The notes: generated by a model from the letters alone, not told the origin. Positions 1-8,343 are shown, numbered from the stretch's first letter. The stretch is DNA of 10,438 nt from Pleurotus djamor (GCA_029747585.1 JAPEVF010001376.1:1-10438); one strand, 5' to 3'. Numbers and translations are program-made.

Positions 1-486
1 GTTAATCACCTCGGCTCACCCCGTTTTTGCGTCATCAAGGCTTGTAGAGAACGATTCGGGGTCCATACATGCGATCGAAGACGGCCGAAAGCATTCATCA
101 CGTCCGCCTTCCCAGAAGGCGTCATCGAGGAGGGTTTTACGGAAGAAGACGAGCTCTGGACAACCGATGTACGCGAGATGACTGAGCAAGTCGCAGCCCG
201 GGTGAAGACAGTCATAGATCATGTATTCAACCATGATCCGGGGAATTGTGGGTATCTTTACCTTCGCCTTTCAGTCGTTGTCTGAGTTCTTTCTTCAGTT
301 ATCTCTATAACCTCCCATAGCGGTATGATCAATGGGTTCTTGATGGCTATTGGCCGTCCATTTTATAGGCTTCCTACCGGAGGTAAGCGGGCCCTCAGCT
401 CTTCCTGTAGAGCTGAAATGATTGACGAGAAGTTGTTGGGTACAGGAGTTCTGCCAGTCGTGGTCAAAGGAACCGTAACGGCGTAA
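1..486 (+). CDS. Phosphoglycerate-mutase-like histidine phosphatase, 3' part (left tandem copy)
   Basis: Last three exons of a PMU1-like member of the histidine phosphatase superfamily; the 5' half lies outside the window. Bases 1-39 are the end of an intron (acceptor AAG at 37-39). Exon 40-247 encodes ACRERFGVHTCDRRR, the family's HTCDRR block, followed by the acidic GFTEEDELW and DVRE motifs. Exon 299-382 encodes FISITSHSGMINGFLMAIGR, with the second catalytic histidine at 316-318. Exon 446-486 encodes GVLPVVVKGTVTA and ends at TAA. Introns are 248-298 (donor GTGGGT) and 383-445 (donor GTAAGC), and codon phase is kept through both. No stop or frameshift is visible, so this copy may be functional. 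Such proteins usually dephosphorylate small phosphorylated metabolites or act as cytosolic phosphatases, but the substrate cannot be read from sequence. The nearest candidate gene downstream is convergent (minus strand). Confidence 0.85.
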
Positions 487-616
487 ATTAAACTACATTA
501 TTAGCGCGGGTACATGGTCATGTCGAGAATCTACGAATGGATTTATGCTCAATCTATGGACATCACGTTTCTTGGAAAAGAACCCAAGCTCGAGCTGTGT
601 AGGTCGACAGCGGCAA

Positions 617-1231
617 CTAGGGGTTGCTTGAGGAAACAGCGGTGGAAACGGCCGCTTTCTTCGTCACTTCAATAGACATGACCTTGTCATCATGTCCATT
701 GGAGGCTTCTTTGCCTGCGAGCTTGCTGATGGCGGTAAGGCGAACGAGGATCCATACGAGATACGCGGTGCAGAGGAACCAAAAGTCCGAAATAGAGTAG
801 GTACATGTAAACGGAAACCTAAAGGTCGTCCAAAGGCTCACATAGTATTGGAATGTTAGGGTCCATTTGTGAAGGGAGACCATGTATGAAAGTGAGACAT
901 GTGTCAGCGATGATCGATGCCTGCAAAGTGCGAATGAACACCACCGAAGACGGAAAACCGCAGAATAGTCATGAAGGATTGACTAAGTGCTGATAAGGGT
1001 TCGCGTGTCTGTCGACCAACGACAATGCGAACACAGCAAGAGCGACGATCCCAGCGCGTTTGGAGGTCTCTGGATTCGCGTGGACGATGGGGAAGATGGT
1101 AGGTACCGGTCTGGTACCGGTGAACCCTCTTCCATCTTGGTAAATCCACCGTTGACGTTAAGTCACGACGGGAGCGACGGGAGCGACGGGAACGTACGAG
1201 GGTGGTCAAGGCGGGCTAAGGGCCGGGGCAT
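617..1231 (-). CDS. Candidate small spliced membrane protein, unrecognised
   Basis: Tentative minus-strand gene, tail-to-tail with the left phosphatase copy. Reading down from an ATG at 1231, MPRPLARLDHP can be spliced (donor GTACGT, acceptor CCAAG) to a frame rich in RNY codons. That frame reads FTGTRPVPTIFPIVHANPE, then the hydrophobic helix AGIVALAVFALSLV, then DRHANPYQHL. A second intron probably ends at TTTGCAG near 915. Two continuations are possible: a frame reading ASIIADTCLTFIHGLPSQMD that soon stops, or the 88-codon frame ending at 617, which has a second hydrophobic stretch (FWFLCTAYLVWILV) and a polar Ser/Lys-rich tail. The splice choice is unresolved and I do not recognise the family. 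An overlapping plus-strand frame (987-1241) looks like a shadow. Confidence 0.3.
1102..1121. repeat. 9-bp direct repeat GGTACCGGT x2
   Basis: GGTACCGGT occurs at 1102-1110 and again at 1113-1121. Each copy overlaps the palindromes GGTACC and ACCGGT. The pair is flanked by AAGATGG on the left and CCATCTT on the right, forming a weak inverted repeat. It lies inside the candidate minus-strand gene, so it may simply be coding sequence. Confidence 0.7.
1167..1193. repeat. Three tandem 9-bp units (GACGGGAGC)
   Basis: Units at 1167-1175 and 1176-1184 are identical GACGGGAGC; 1185-1193 differs by one base (GACGGGAAC). On the minus strand it falls in the proposed first intron of the candidate membrane-protein gene. 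It is a possible slippage site. Confidence 0.85.
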
Positions 1232-2028
1232 GTATTTTTGACGTAAATTATCGGCGAATGGTGGGTACTAGAAGGCCGCCATTTACCAGGGAACCCTATG
1301 GGTATGGGGGTACAGAGTTCCCGGGCTGGTATCGAAGAGCTGAAAATCGGCGAACCTCGCTCGTCATCGCGTACGTCGACACTGCGAGGAGGGGAAGAAG
1401 GGAAATTGGTGCCATTGTGTGCTGGTTCCCGTGGCCAATGGTTGGTTCTTCGAGGGGTTTCTTCTTCATCCGACGCATCTTTCCTCCCAGACCATATCAC
1501 ACCTGTCCACCAACTCATCCCCTTCGCCAACCAACCGGCCAATGGTAAGACGTAGGACGAGCGTTGACATCGAGTCTGCGAATCATATACATGTATAGCA
1601 GCTTTGAAGGCGCGGTGATATCCGTTTAACGTTGATGAACGAGAAAGGCGCGCGAGTCCAGTGCTCTCGATTGGCGTGGGTGTTGAGAAGAATGTGGAGG
1701 GAGAATCTTCGTCCAGCTTTGTACGCCACCATCGTGAGATACGGAAGCGATGTTTGGAGTCTGGGATTCCTCGCTTGTTGGTAGAGTAGATGAAGACGAG
1801 CAGCGCAGGGGCGATGGGATGTACTGGTGAGTACCGGGCTGAAGATGGGGAGGGCTTCANGAGTTCTTCTGGGGGGGTCGATGCATCATTGAGGGGTTGG
1901 GCTTCCTCGCGGTCACCGCTGACCACTGGGATATGCGTGATCATATCTGCACCGCGTGAAAGAGTTAACCTTCTTCAAGCCCATCTCTCCCTCAACCCCC
2001 CCCCCTCTGCATCTCATTCAACTCAAGC
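1232..2028. other. Stretch without a supported gene
   Basis: Open frames exist on both strands, the longest on the minus strand at 1216-1944 (242 codons, with an N at 1860). Its composition (rich in Ser, Pro, Arg, Thr and Trp; no domain) is not convincing. Other minus-strand frames compete with it and could be joined by an intron beginning near 1630 (GTTAAACG to TTCGCAG), so a decayed minus-strand gene is possible. Bases 1970-2030 on the plus strand are strongly pyrimidine-rich, including a run of nine C, like a basidiomycete leader, but no ATG follows closely. Confidence 0.4.
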
Positions 2029-2325
2029 TTGAAGCTCCATCAAAACCAGCCTTTAATCGGTCAACGTCCAACATCATCCAATTTGACGCTCCTACAGAGG
2101 CTCAATTTTGAAGCAGTTCTTGAAGCCATCACGGAGGCGCAAGTTGTGGCAGAAAGCGTGCGTCAAGGGCCTGGCAGAGGAGATAAGATTGTCAGCCAGA
2201 GAGACGTAAACGAAGAGGGATTTTCACAAACCGTGGTTTCGATGGTCAGAGTTCAATTAGAGGAACCTTCCACAGCACGGCGATGGCCGAGGAACTCTGC
2301 ACGCGGTAGTCACAAGGCGAACTGA
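2029..2325 (+). other. Open frame without an ATG, coding-like composition
   Basis: A plus-strand frame of 98 codons with strong purine-first codon bias, containing LNFEAVLEAITEAQVVAESV and QRDVNEEGFSQTVVSMV, ending in TGA. It follows a CT-rich leader but has no in-frame ATG near its start; the first is deep inside (SMV). It may be an internal exon, a decayed gene or chance. It overlaps the terminal exon proposed for the minus-strand locus at 2246-2533, so at most one of the two is likely to be real there. No family recognised. Confidence 0.2.
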
Positions 2326-3076
2326 GACATGGGAAGCCCCCNACCGGTACGGGGCATGCATGGTAGGTAGGAATTCCTCCATTTTTATACTCCACGGTCG
2401 TTCGGATGCGGATAAGAGGCAAGGCAAAAGCCAGCAAGTTCTCGTGAAACGCTGGTAAAAAGCCCCCATTCCAACTGGGTAGCGGGGCGCGTTTGTTGTC
2501 CTCAAGATCATCCTGAAAGCTTCCTAGCGCTAACTGGGGGAGGTATTAGCACTGATGATGGCACGGTGTGTCCGCCGTATGAATGAGCACTTACCGGCCG
2601 ATAGGACTGAAAAAGACGAGGCCACCGACCACTTAAAATAGAAACAAGCCACGCAAGTGCGCGTTTCACCACTCTAATGGAATGGAACGATGGAAGAAGG
2701 CAAAATTCCCGGACCCTAGATTATGCTCGTATATAGGGAGGTCCTACTTCGATGTTAGGAACGCTCGACGGGCTCTAGTACGAGTAGGTTTACTTACCGG
2801 CGTTTCACATTCGAAAGGATGAGAGAGAAGCGAGCTCGAACATAGCGACACGATCATTCATCCTGATGAGAGCGAATGATGAATCGATGAAGTTTTGAAC
2901 GTGAACGCTACAGCAAAAGTTAGCCAAACGAGTAGCATGCATGAAAAGTTCAGGGTGTACTCACCTCAATTCATGGTATCGGGCAGCCTAGCCCAATCAT
3001 CGATAATCCAGACAGGCATACGTCCCGCTGGTCGAAAGCTTGCATTCCAACTGGATAGCGAGGGGCGTTTGTTGTT
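2246..3076 (-). other. Duplicated minus-strand spliced locus, left copy (gene remnant, leader or non-coding RNA)
   Basis: Identified by comparison with 8987-9537. Inferred exons on the minus strand are 3076-2965, 2907-2798, a 12-nt micro-exon 2606-2595, and 2533-2246. Splice signals are good: donors GTGAGT, GTAAGT and GTAAGT; acceptors GCTGTAG, TTTTTCAG and CCCCCAG; branch points TTGGCTAAC and GCTAAT. The 57-nt first intron has exactly the same length in the other copy. The first exon has stops in all three frames, and no ATG precedes it in the CT-rich leader. The last exon holds a 95-codon open frame with coding-like pieces (LALGSFQDDLEDNKRAPLPS, FHENLLAFALPLIRIRTTVE). A block of the first exon (about 3030-3076) also recurs near 2455-2511 inside this last exon. 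The locus is divergent from the phosphatase pseudogene. A decayed gene or a spliced leader/RNA are both possible. Confidence 0.4.
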
Positions 3077-3232
3077 CTAAAGACCGCCCCGCTCAGAAAT
3101 AGTCCCGCGATTTTCGAGGTATTTGTTTTCAGTAAAGAGAGCGGCGTAAGCGTAAGGAATACTGAATACTCGATTGTAGACGAGAGGGAAATATTCAAGA
3201 AAATAAACGTTGCAGGGCAAGACGCAGTCGCC

Positions 3233-3260
3233 TATAAAGGAAATCGAGATCAGTCACGTG
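3233..3260 (+). promoter_or_regulatory. TATA box plus CACGTG, upstream of middle phosphatase copy
   Basis: TATAAAGG at 3233-3240 is followed 14 bases later by CACGTG (3255-3260) in the context TCACGTGTAAA. The same pair with the same 14-base spacing precedes the right copy (9680-9707), although the surrounding leader has diverged. CACGTG is the typical site of basic helix-loop-helix factors; in fungi such sites include Pho4-like and Cbf1-like targets. The distance to the ATG is about 195 bases, against about 90 in the right copy, so the leader has gained roughly 100 bases here. Confidence 0.6.
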
Positions 3261-3453
3261 TAAACCGTCCCTGGGCCTGGGCACAAATCGGTCCTCGAGT
3301 CTTTCGGTTACAAAGTTCAGTATATTCACTGGTCCTTTGTTAGCCCGCGTAGACCTCCTCCATTTGTGAGTTCAATTCACTTGAACTCCCCTCTGTAACA
3401 TGTCTTACAAATCCCTGCATGATACCCTAATCCAATAATCAATTCCACCAGCA

Positions 3454-4511
3454 ATGTCAGTCGGAAGAACGCACGAAATTTGTTCCCTCCACGCTGATCA
3501 ACTGGCCATCCCTCGTTGATGGTCGCGCCAATCTGCCGTCCCTGGTTTCTTCATGCATGATGATACCGAAACGACGGTTTCAGAAGCTGTGAGTCTTATA
3601 TCTTCTTACTTTCCTCCTTCTGAACTCTGAACATTCAACAGATCCCCCAAGTTTTGGTCTTCTAGACACATCGGATGGTCGATGGGAGACGCTGTTTCAG
3701 CGGGTAAACGACCTGAACCAGAACTCTGATGAGAAGAACTCGTTCAAGCTTTTCTTTCTAGGCTGACATGGTCAGGGAATCCGTGCGTATACTCGGCGAT
3801 GCACTGGTGTTTTTTTCCTCGTCTGAAACGAACGCTTGACAGATAATGTCGCAGAAACCAAGTACACGACACCCGTTTGCCCAATTCAACAGACGTAGTC
3901 ACTGCCTCACTGAACTTCTGTGACAGTCATTGGGCTTAGCTCAACGGAGACGATGAACTCGTCTGGGGACGTACGTTCCCCTCACAATTTTAGGATCTTT
4001 TCTTGCACTTCATCTCATGTATGGTTTCATCTAGCCAACGCCGATCTCACCCCTCATTGAATCAGCCAAGCCGAGACCGCGAAAGCTGCTTGGGAAGCCG
4101 AGCTACCCAATGGCCTGCGCGTTCCCCGTACCGTGTATGTCAGCCCACATGCTAGGGCTTTCAATACCTGGCAAATCACCATCTCCGGTAACGACAATTT
4201 CAAGAAATCCGGTCCTCCCGAGTCCCCTGGTCATGGAGGTCAGTACGCCTCCCTTCTCCTTTCCTCTTTGCTGCCTTCGCTCACGCCCACACGCGTGTCA
4301 GGCTTGTAGAGAACGATTCGGTGGCCATACGTGCGATCGAAGACGAGCAAAAGTGTTCATCACATCACCCTTCCCAAGAGGTGTCGTCAAGGAAGGTTTT
4401 ACGGATGAAGACGAATTCTGGGCGACCGATGTACGCGAGACGACACCGAAAGTGGTAGCGACACAGCATCTACATGGTATTCTCCATGTCTACCATGGCT
4501 GTATGAATCAG
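3454..4511 (+). pseudogene. Phosphoglycerate-mutase-like histidine phosphatase, dead middle copy
   Basis: Collinear with the left and right copies but disrupted. Segments: 3454-3477 (MSVGRTHE); 3535-3588 (VPGFFMHDD); 3642-3782 (PPSFGLLDTSDGRWE to the RHG motif); 3843 onward (HNVAETKYTTPV); 3927-3970 (HW to LNGDDELVWG); 4035-4238 (SQAETAKAAWEAELPNGL and TVYVSPHARAFNTW); 4302-4511 (CRERFGGHTCDRRR to the GFTDEDEFW motif). Lesions: TGA at 3764-3766 in place of the catalytic arginine codon (CGG in the right copy); TAG at 3937-3939 where the right copy has AGG; TGA at 4058-4060 where it has GGA. A short deletion after 3875 removes the donor present in the right copy (GTGAGC). The acceptor before 3535 is lost and there is a probable frame slip at 4238/4302. 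The final exons (SITSHSG and the C-terminus) are absent. Restoring it would need several independent changes. Confidence 0.88.
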
Positions 4512-4850
4512 GTGCGTTGCAGGCATCTCTCATTATTTCTTCGCATCTCACTTTGCTTCGAAAGGTTGCTCGCGATACTATGCTGCTGAATATTATCGGA
4601 AGCATGTATTCAATTCGCGCAGACTCATGGTATCGACTATGCCGTTTCATCCGATCGCTCGAGTCTAGAGTACTCCTAAGCTGAGATGGATTCAAGCGAC
4701 CTGTCATCAAGATACACATTTGGGCAATGCCTCGCCTTCGTACGGGTTCTAGAGTATCTCGAACGATTTCTCCACAAATTCTGATGCGAGGAAGTTCCGA
4801 CTCATCTGGAGAACGGTCAACGGGCATCACGGTGAGCCTTTTCGTGGATA
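4512..4850 (+). other. Decayed open frame after the pseudogene
   Basis: After 4511 the match to the left phosphatase copy ends. A donor-like GTGCGT (4512) and an acceptor-like TTCGCGCAG (about 4622) would lead into a frame reading THGIDYAVSSDRSSLEYS, stop, AEMDSSDLSSRYTFGQ, then CLAFVRVLEYLERFLHKF, stop. Two stops in about 70 codons suggest decay. A minus-strand frame (4399-4875, 158 codons) stays open across the same bases, so the coding strand is uncertain. This may be foreign sequence that replaced the phosphatase 3' end. No family recognised. Confidence 0.25.
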
Positions 4851-5055
4851 TTGACCGTGCTCGTATCTCTAACATCTATCCCTGTCCTCACCAGGCCATG
4901 TCATGAATCTGTGCTCCCACTTAACGGACCCTCCCTGAGCAGCTGCCTACCCTTCTTCCCCCCAGTGGCGATTCCCGCGCTCAACGTCGCCGTCAATCAT
5001 CATCCATGCCACACGGCCTACCTCATCGTAGATCTCGCGTCCATGCAGGGCCGCG

Positions 5056-5525
5056 ATGGACGTTGAGCGACCCTGGGCTACTTCGAAGTCTGAGATTCGA
5101 AATAGCCTGAGCTGTGTAAATTGTAACGGGATTTTCAGGTATGCCTCTTAACATCTTTATGTTCTCACTCTTCCTCATTTCGTCCTACGCAAAGGTCGCC
5201 CGGATATGATGATCTTCGGCTTGCGAGCAAGTCACGTACCCATTGTCATTTCAACTTTCGACCCTCACTTTATAGCTGCTCTTCGGGAGCTCACTGCGCC
5301 ACTCACGATCCAGTTTCGGGTGGTGCGTCTCGTTACCCATATCGAGAGGTCGCGATACCCACTGGTGCTGGCGTGCTTTTTCTGTGGTACCAGCGGATTT
5401 GTGCGCCAAACCCTGGTGCATTTCACCAGCACCAATTTTGCGAGTATCGTCTGCTCGCCGACGCTACTACCGATTGCGTGCTTGGATCCAGTCCTTTTGA
5501 GAGGGCCCATGGCCCGCACGCGTAG
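5056..5525 (+). CDS. Candidate two-exon cysteine-rich small protein
   Basis: Low-confidence model. Exon 5056-5138 starts MDVERPWATSKSE and contains SCVNCNG. A GTATGC donor (5139) and CGCAAAG acceptor (5194) keep codon phase into exon 5195-5525, which contains SRYPYREVAIPTGAGVLFLW and APNPGAFHQHQFCEYRLLAD and stops at TAG; 137 codons in all. Eight cysteines are present, one pair as CxxC, and there is no signal peptide. A competing frame (5206-5640, 144 codons, starting MMIFGLRASHVPIV) covers the same bases, and the minus strand is open too, so this may be chance or a decayed gene. No domain recognised. Confidence 0.22.
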
Positions 5526-5638
5526 ACACGCATCCTTTCCGTTCGAAATCACCTGGCCTCCATACTTGTTCCCCGCTTCATGGATGCTACAATTCCCCTG
5601 TAACTATTTCTCTTTTCCCCGCCGCCGTTTTCTTTTCT

Positions 5639-5671
5639 GAGTTCGTGGTATATGCGGTTCCGCATGAACTC
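5639..5671. repeat. Bulged hairpin
   Basis: An inner perfect inverted repeat ATGCGG-TT-CCGCAT (5652-5665) is nested in outer arms GAGTTC (5639-5644) and GAACTC (5666-5671), leaving a 7-base bulge on the left side only. A separate 12-bp palindrome, ATATACGTATAT, lies at 5692-5703. The role is unknown; the position is upstream of the LRR gene's TATA box. Confidence 0.65.
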
Positions 5672-5824
5672 TAGGATGAAGCGACTCTTCGATATACGTA
5701 TATATGATTCTCCTCCTCCTAAACTCTCCAACGCGAGAGGACCTCAGTCTGCCTACTGTACCACGGCGTCGCAAGTTGTTTATCCTCATCTATAGGCAAT
5801 AACACGGCTGTATGCCTCGTCCCC

Positions 5825-5831
5825 CTATAAA
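5825..5831 (+). promoter_or_regulatory. Likely TATA box of the LRR/zinc-knuckle gene
   Basis: CTATAAA at 5825-5831 lies about 170 bases before the ATG at 5999. It is followed by a CT-rich tract (about 5930-5990), common just before basidiomycete start codons. An upstream ATG at 5853 in another frame would overlap the start if transcription begins before it, which could dampen translation; a leader intron could also remove it. Confidence 0.45.
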
Positions 5832-5998
5832 CGTGCTCGGACACGTTCATCAATGCATCAGGTCTCAGCGCTCCAGCGCACAGCCTGTAAACCCACGCTT
5901 TGCCCAAGGCGAAAGGCGTCTAGTCTACAGCATCTCTCACCTGTTCACTCAACCTCTTTGATCTCACCCCATCGTTCATCGATTACTCCCGATCCGCA

Positions 5999-7965
5999 AT
6001 GCCCTTCATCAACGATGGCGGTGAAGTCACGATTGAGAACTACAACGATATTGGGAGGGATCAGAACATCTATAACATCTCTACCACCTCCACCGTCGGG
6101 CCAGTCGCACTCACCGCGTTCCGCTTTGGGAAACCCAGCATTGCTCCCTTCTCCAAGTTCATCGATCTCCTCCTCGAAGCTCAGATAGCTTTCCAAGATA
6201 TTACACCCTTATTCCCTCATCACCAGTCCATCCGAAAACTTGGGGTCGAGTTATCCTCAATCTGCACCCAGACGGCCCTTGTCGGTCTCTTAGCAGAGAA
6301 CATGTTCCCAAACACCCGGGATCGTTCACCTAGAGATTTCGGCATCTTTTCGGCGATAGCTTCGCGCGTGGAGAAGTATACAGATATGATTCAGAAATTT
6401 GTCGGCGACGTTCGCCTCTTTCGTGATGGCCTCCAATTTACCTCGATCGGTCCCCTCTGGAGGCGCGTGTTCTGGTCGATCATGTGGTGCCTGAGCAGCG
6501 ATATCACTCGCATTGTTGAGCAGGCACTTAAGCAGTTCGCGGCATTCCAACGACCACTCAATCTGCTTGCAGACACTCTTGGGTATGCCGCAACTCACAT
6601 CCCTCATGAGCCATTGCATCATTTCCCTGACTTTTTCATCCTCTAGACACAACGAAGCACTCCACGACCGCCTCATACCTGCACAATCCAGACAGATCTT
6701 TAACCAACTCCTTGCCATTGACAATGCCAAGAGCAGCAAGGTGGTACACCGTTTCGCTACCCCCAGAGCAAGACTCGGCTTATTCGGCCAGAGATGGGTT
6801 GGCAACAAATACAATGCGCGTTACGCCCATTCCAGTACCTATGAAATTGATATATGCATAGAGTATTTCTCTTCATTTTTGGTGAGCATTTTCCTGGAAT
6901 GCCAGACCGTATACAAAGCTGAGTATATATCAGGATCTCCAAAGCCTTGTGAAAACTTCGTCGTATATCCCCCTTGACAAGGTCGATCTTGTCGATGTGT
7001 CAAATCATCGTCTTATCACGGCCGAAACCTCGGAATTACTCGCTTCCTCCACCTCCAGCCTTGAAATCCAGCAAATTCAGAAAGTATCCTATATCTCCTC
7101 CAAGCCTATGACTGACCAATGTCCACGCTGTAATTCTCTGTGTAATGGCCCCGTCAGTGGGTGGCATGTTTGGTGAGTCTGTCTTCCCTTCAATATCCTC
7201 CCATTCATTGTCACTCTTTTCAGTCCACAATGCTATCAACATATACGTTACAGAAACTACCAAAACGTTGGGTTCGACACTGGGGCGTGGTTTGAAACCC
7301 CTCTTTTTGAAGAAAGCCGATATGTCGACTGGATACACGTCGATCCCCAATCCTTGCCTCGTCACCTTTCAGTGCTCATTGAATCGCACCTAATGGAGCC
7401 CCTCCTTCATTTGATGAGATCTTCGCCGACCGACCGTCTCTACATATATGTAATGCCAAAATCCCTGGTTGGAATACATGTTTTCCCCCTGGAAAATCCA
7501 CGCCACGTCATGATTCCAAATATCAAGTACCTGATGCTGAGGCTGAGGGGTAAAACCTTCCTGCCCACCCATTTGCCAAACGTATCGCTTCCTAACCTCG
7601 AAGAATTGTGTATCTGGGGTTTTGATGGCCTCCCCTTCGAGGTTATCTTGACTTGGGTCCTGTCACATCCCTCTATCCGGTCCCTGCATCTTTACGCGGG
7701 TTTCGATGATCTCTGGACTTTCTCCTCCTTGTTACAGCTACTTCCCGGACTCCCGCTCTTGAGGGTGTTCCATTTCTATGGGGATCTTACACCTAAAGAA
7801 TTACATCGACTCTATGACCACATTCAAGAAATGAAGCTATTGGGTCACCCAATAGAGCAGCTCGGAATATCTCGCCATGTCAAACACTGTTGTTGTTGGG
7901 ACAGGCTGCGGGAATCGGGGGTGACTGTTGAACACTATTGGTATCATCCTAAGGTCGAGATATGA
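5999..7965 (+). CDS. Four-exon protein: NLR-like N-terminus, zinc knuckle, LRR-like C-terminus
   Basis: Exons 5999-6582, 6647-6881, 6934-7172 and 7224-7965 join in phase into 599 codons. Introns are 64, 52 and 51 nt, with donors GTATGC, GTGAGC and GTGAGT, acceptors CTCTAG, ATCAG and TTTTCAG, and a CTGAC branch point in the first. Residues 7-27 hold GGEVTIENYNDIGRDQNIYN, resembling the short N-terminal motif of many basidiomycete NLR-like proteins (from memory). Residues 30-270 look helical, with a hydrophobic WRRVFWSIMWCL stretch. Cysteines 336, 339, 353 and 356 form CPRC...CPQC, a compact zinc knuckle, with a further Cys at 343; Cys353 is split by intron 3. Residues 450-575 carry about five LRR-like units (IPNIKYLMLRL, LPNLEELCIW, HPSIRSLHLY, LPLLRVFHFY, HPIEQLGI) about 25-32 residues apart. 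No P-loop, F-box or signal peptide is seen. Likely intracellular; a sensing or adaptor role is inference. Confidence 0.82.
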
Positions 7966-8343
7966 TACCCAATATTGCAGTCTTGTGGTATGTTAGAGGG
8001 GTCCTATGTATGTACATCTAGGTCTCTGTGCCCAATATATGGACTGTATATCAGAGGTGTAGATGTGTGGCTCATACGATAGCCTCTTCCATCACTCCGT
8101 CGCGGAATCGCACATCACTGAGGCGGTAGGCGTTGATTATCATTACTAATTTATAGAAAGGAAGAGCATCAGTCATGGTCAAAGCATGTAACGACAGGCA
8201 TATCTCAAGTGGGCCAGCATACGCGAGCACGACGCTTGGTGTATGAGGGTCCGACGTCCAGGACTCGAGTCATCAAATCCTTGGTTGAGCAACGTAGAAA
8301 AGACTAAATAAGATGCTGAGATAGTGGATCACGACCAACATAA
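7966..8343. other. 3' flank of the LRR gene, no gene seen
   Basis: Contains TATGTATGTACA and AATATATGG elements within about 80 bases of the stop codon, of the kind that guide fungal 3'-end formation. The remainder has no convincing open frame, repeat or RNA gene. Confidence 0.5.

Noticed and set aside
1216..1944. Minus-strand open frame of 242 codons as a single gene
   Set aside because: It includes an N, has no recognisable domain, and its composition is unlike a folded protein. Other frames show better local coding character, so length alone does not support it.
3454..4511. Repeat-induced point mutation as the cause of the pseudogene
   Set aside because: Only some stops fit C-to-T or G-to-A changes. 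One (AGG to TAG) is a transversion and there is a deletion, so ordinary decay explains it as well.
4110..4589. Plus-strand 159-codon open frame as a new gene
   Set aside because: Its second half is the HTCDRRR exon of the phosphatase pseudogene. Its first half is an out-of-frame reading of the preceding exon plus the intron.
5206..5640. Plus-strand 144-codon open frame starting MMIFGLRASHVP
   Set aside because: A low-complexity hydrophobic/Arg mix with no domain. An alternative spliced frame over the same bases looks slightly more protein-like, and neither is firm.
6326..6814. Minus-strand 162-codon open frame
   Set aside because: Lies antisense to exons 1 and 2 of the well-supported LRR gene; a shadow.
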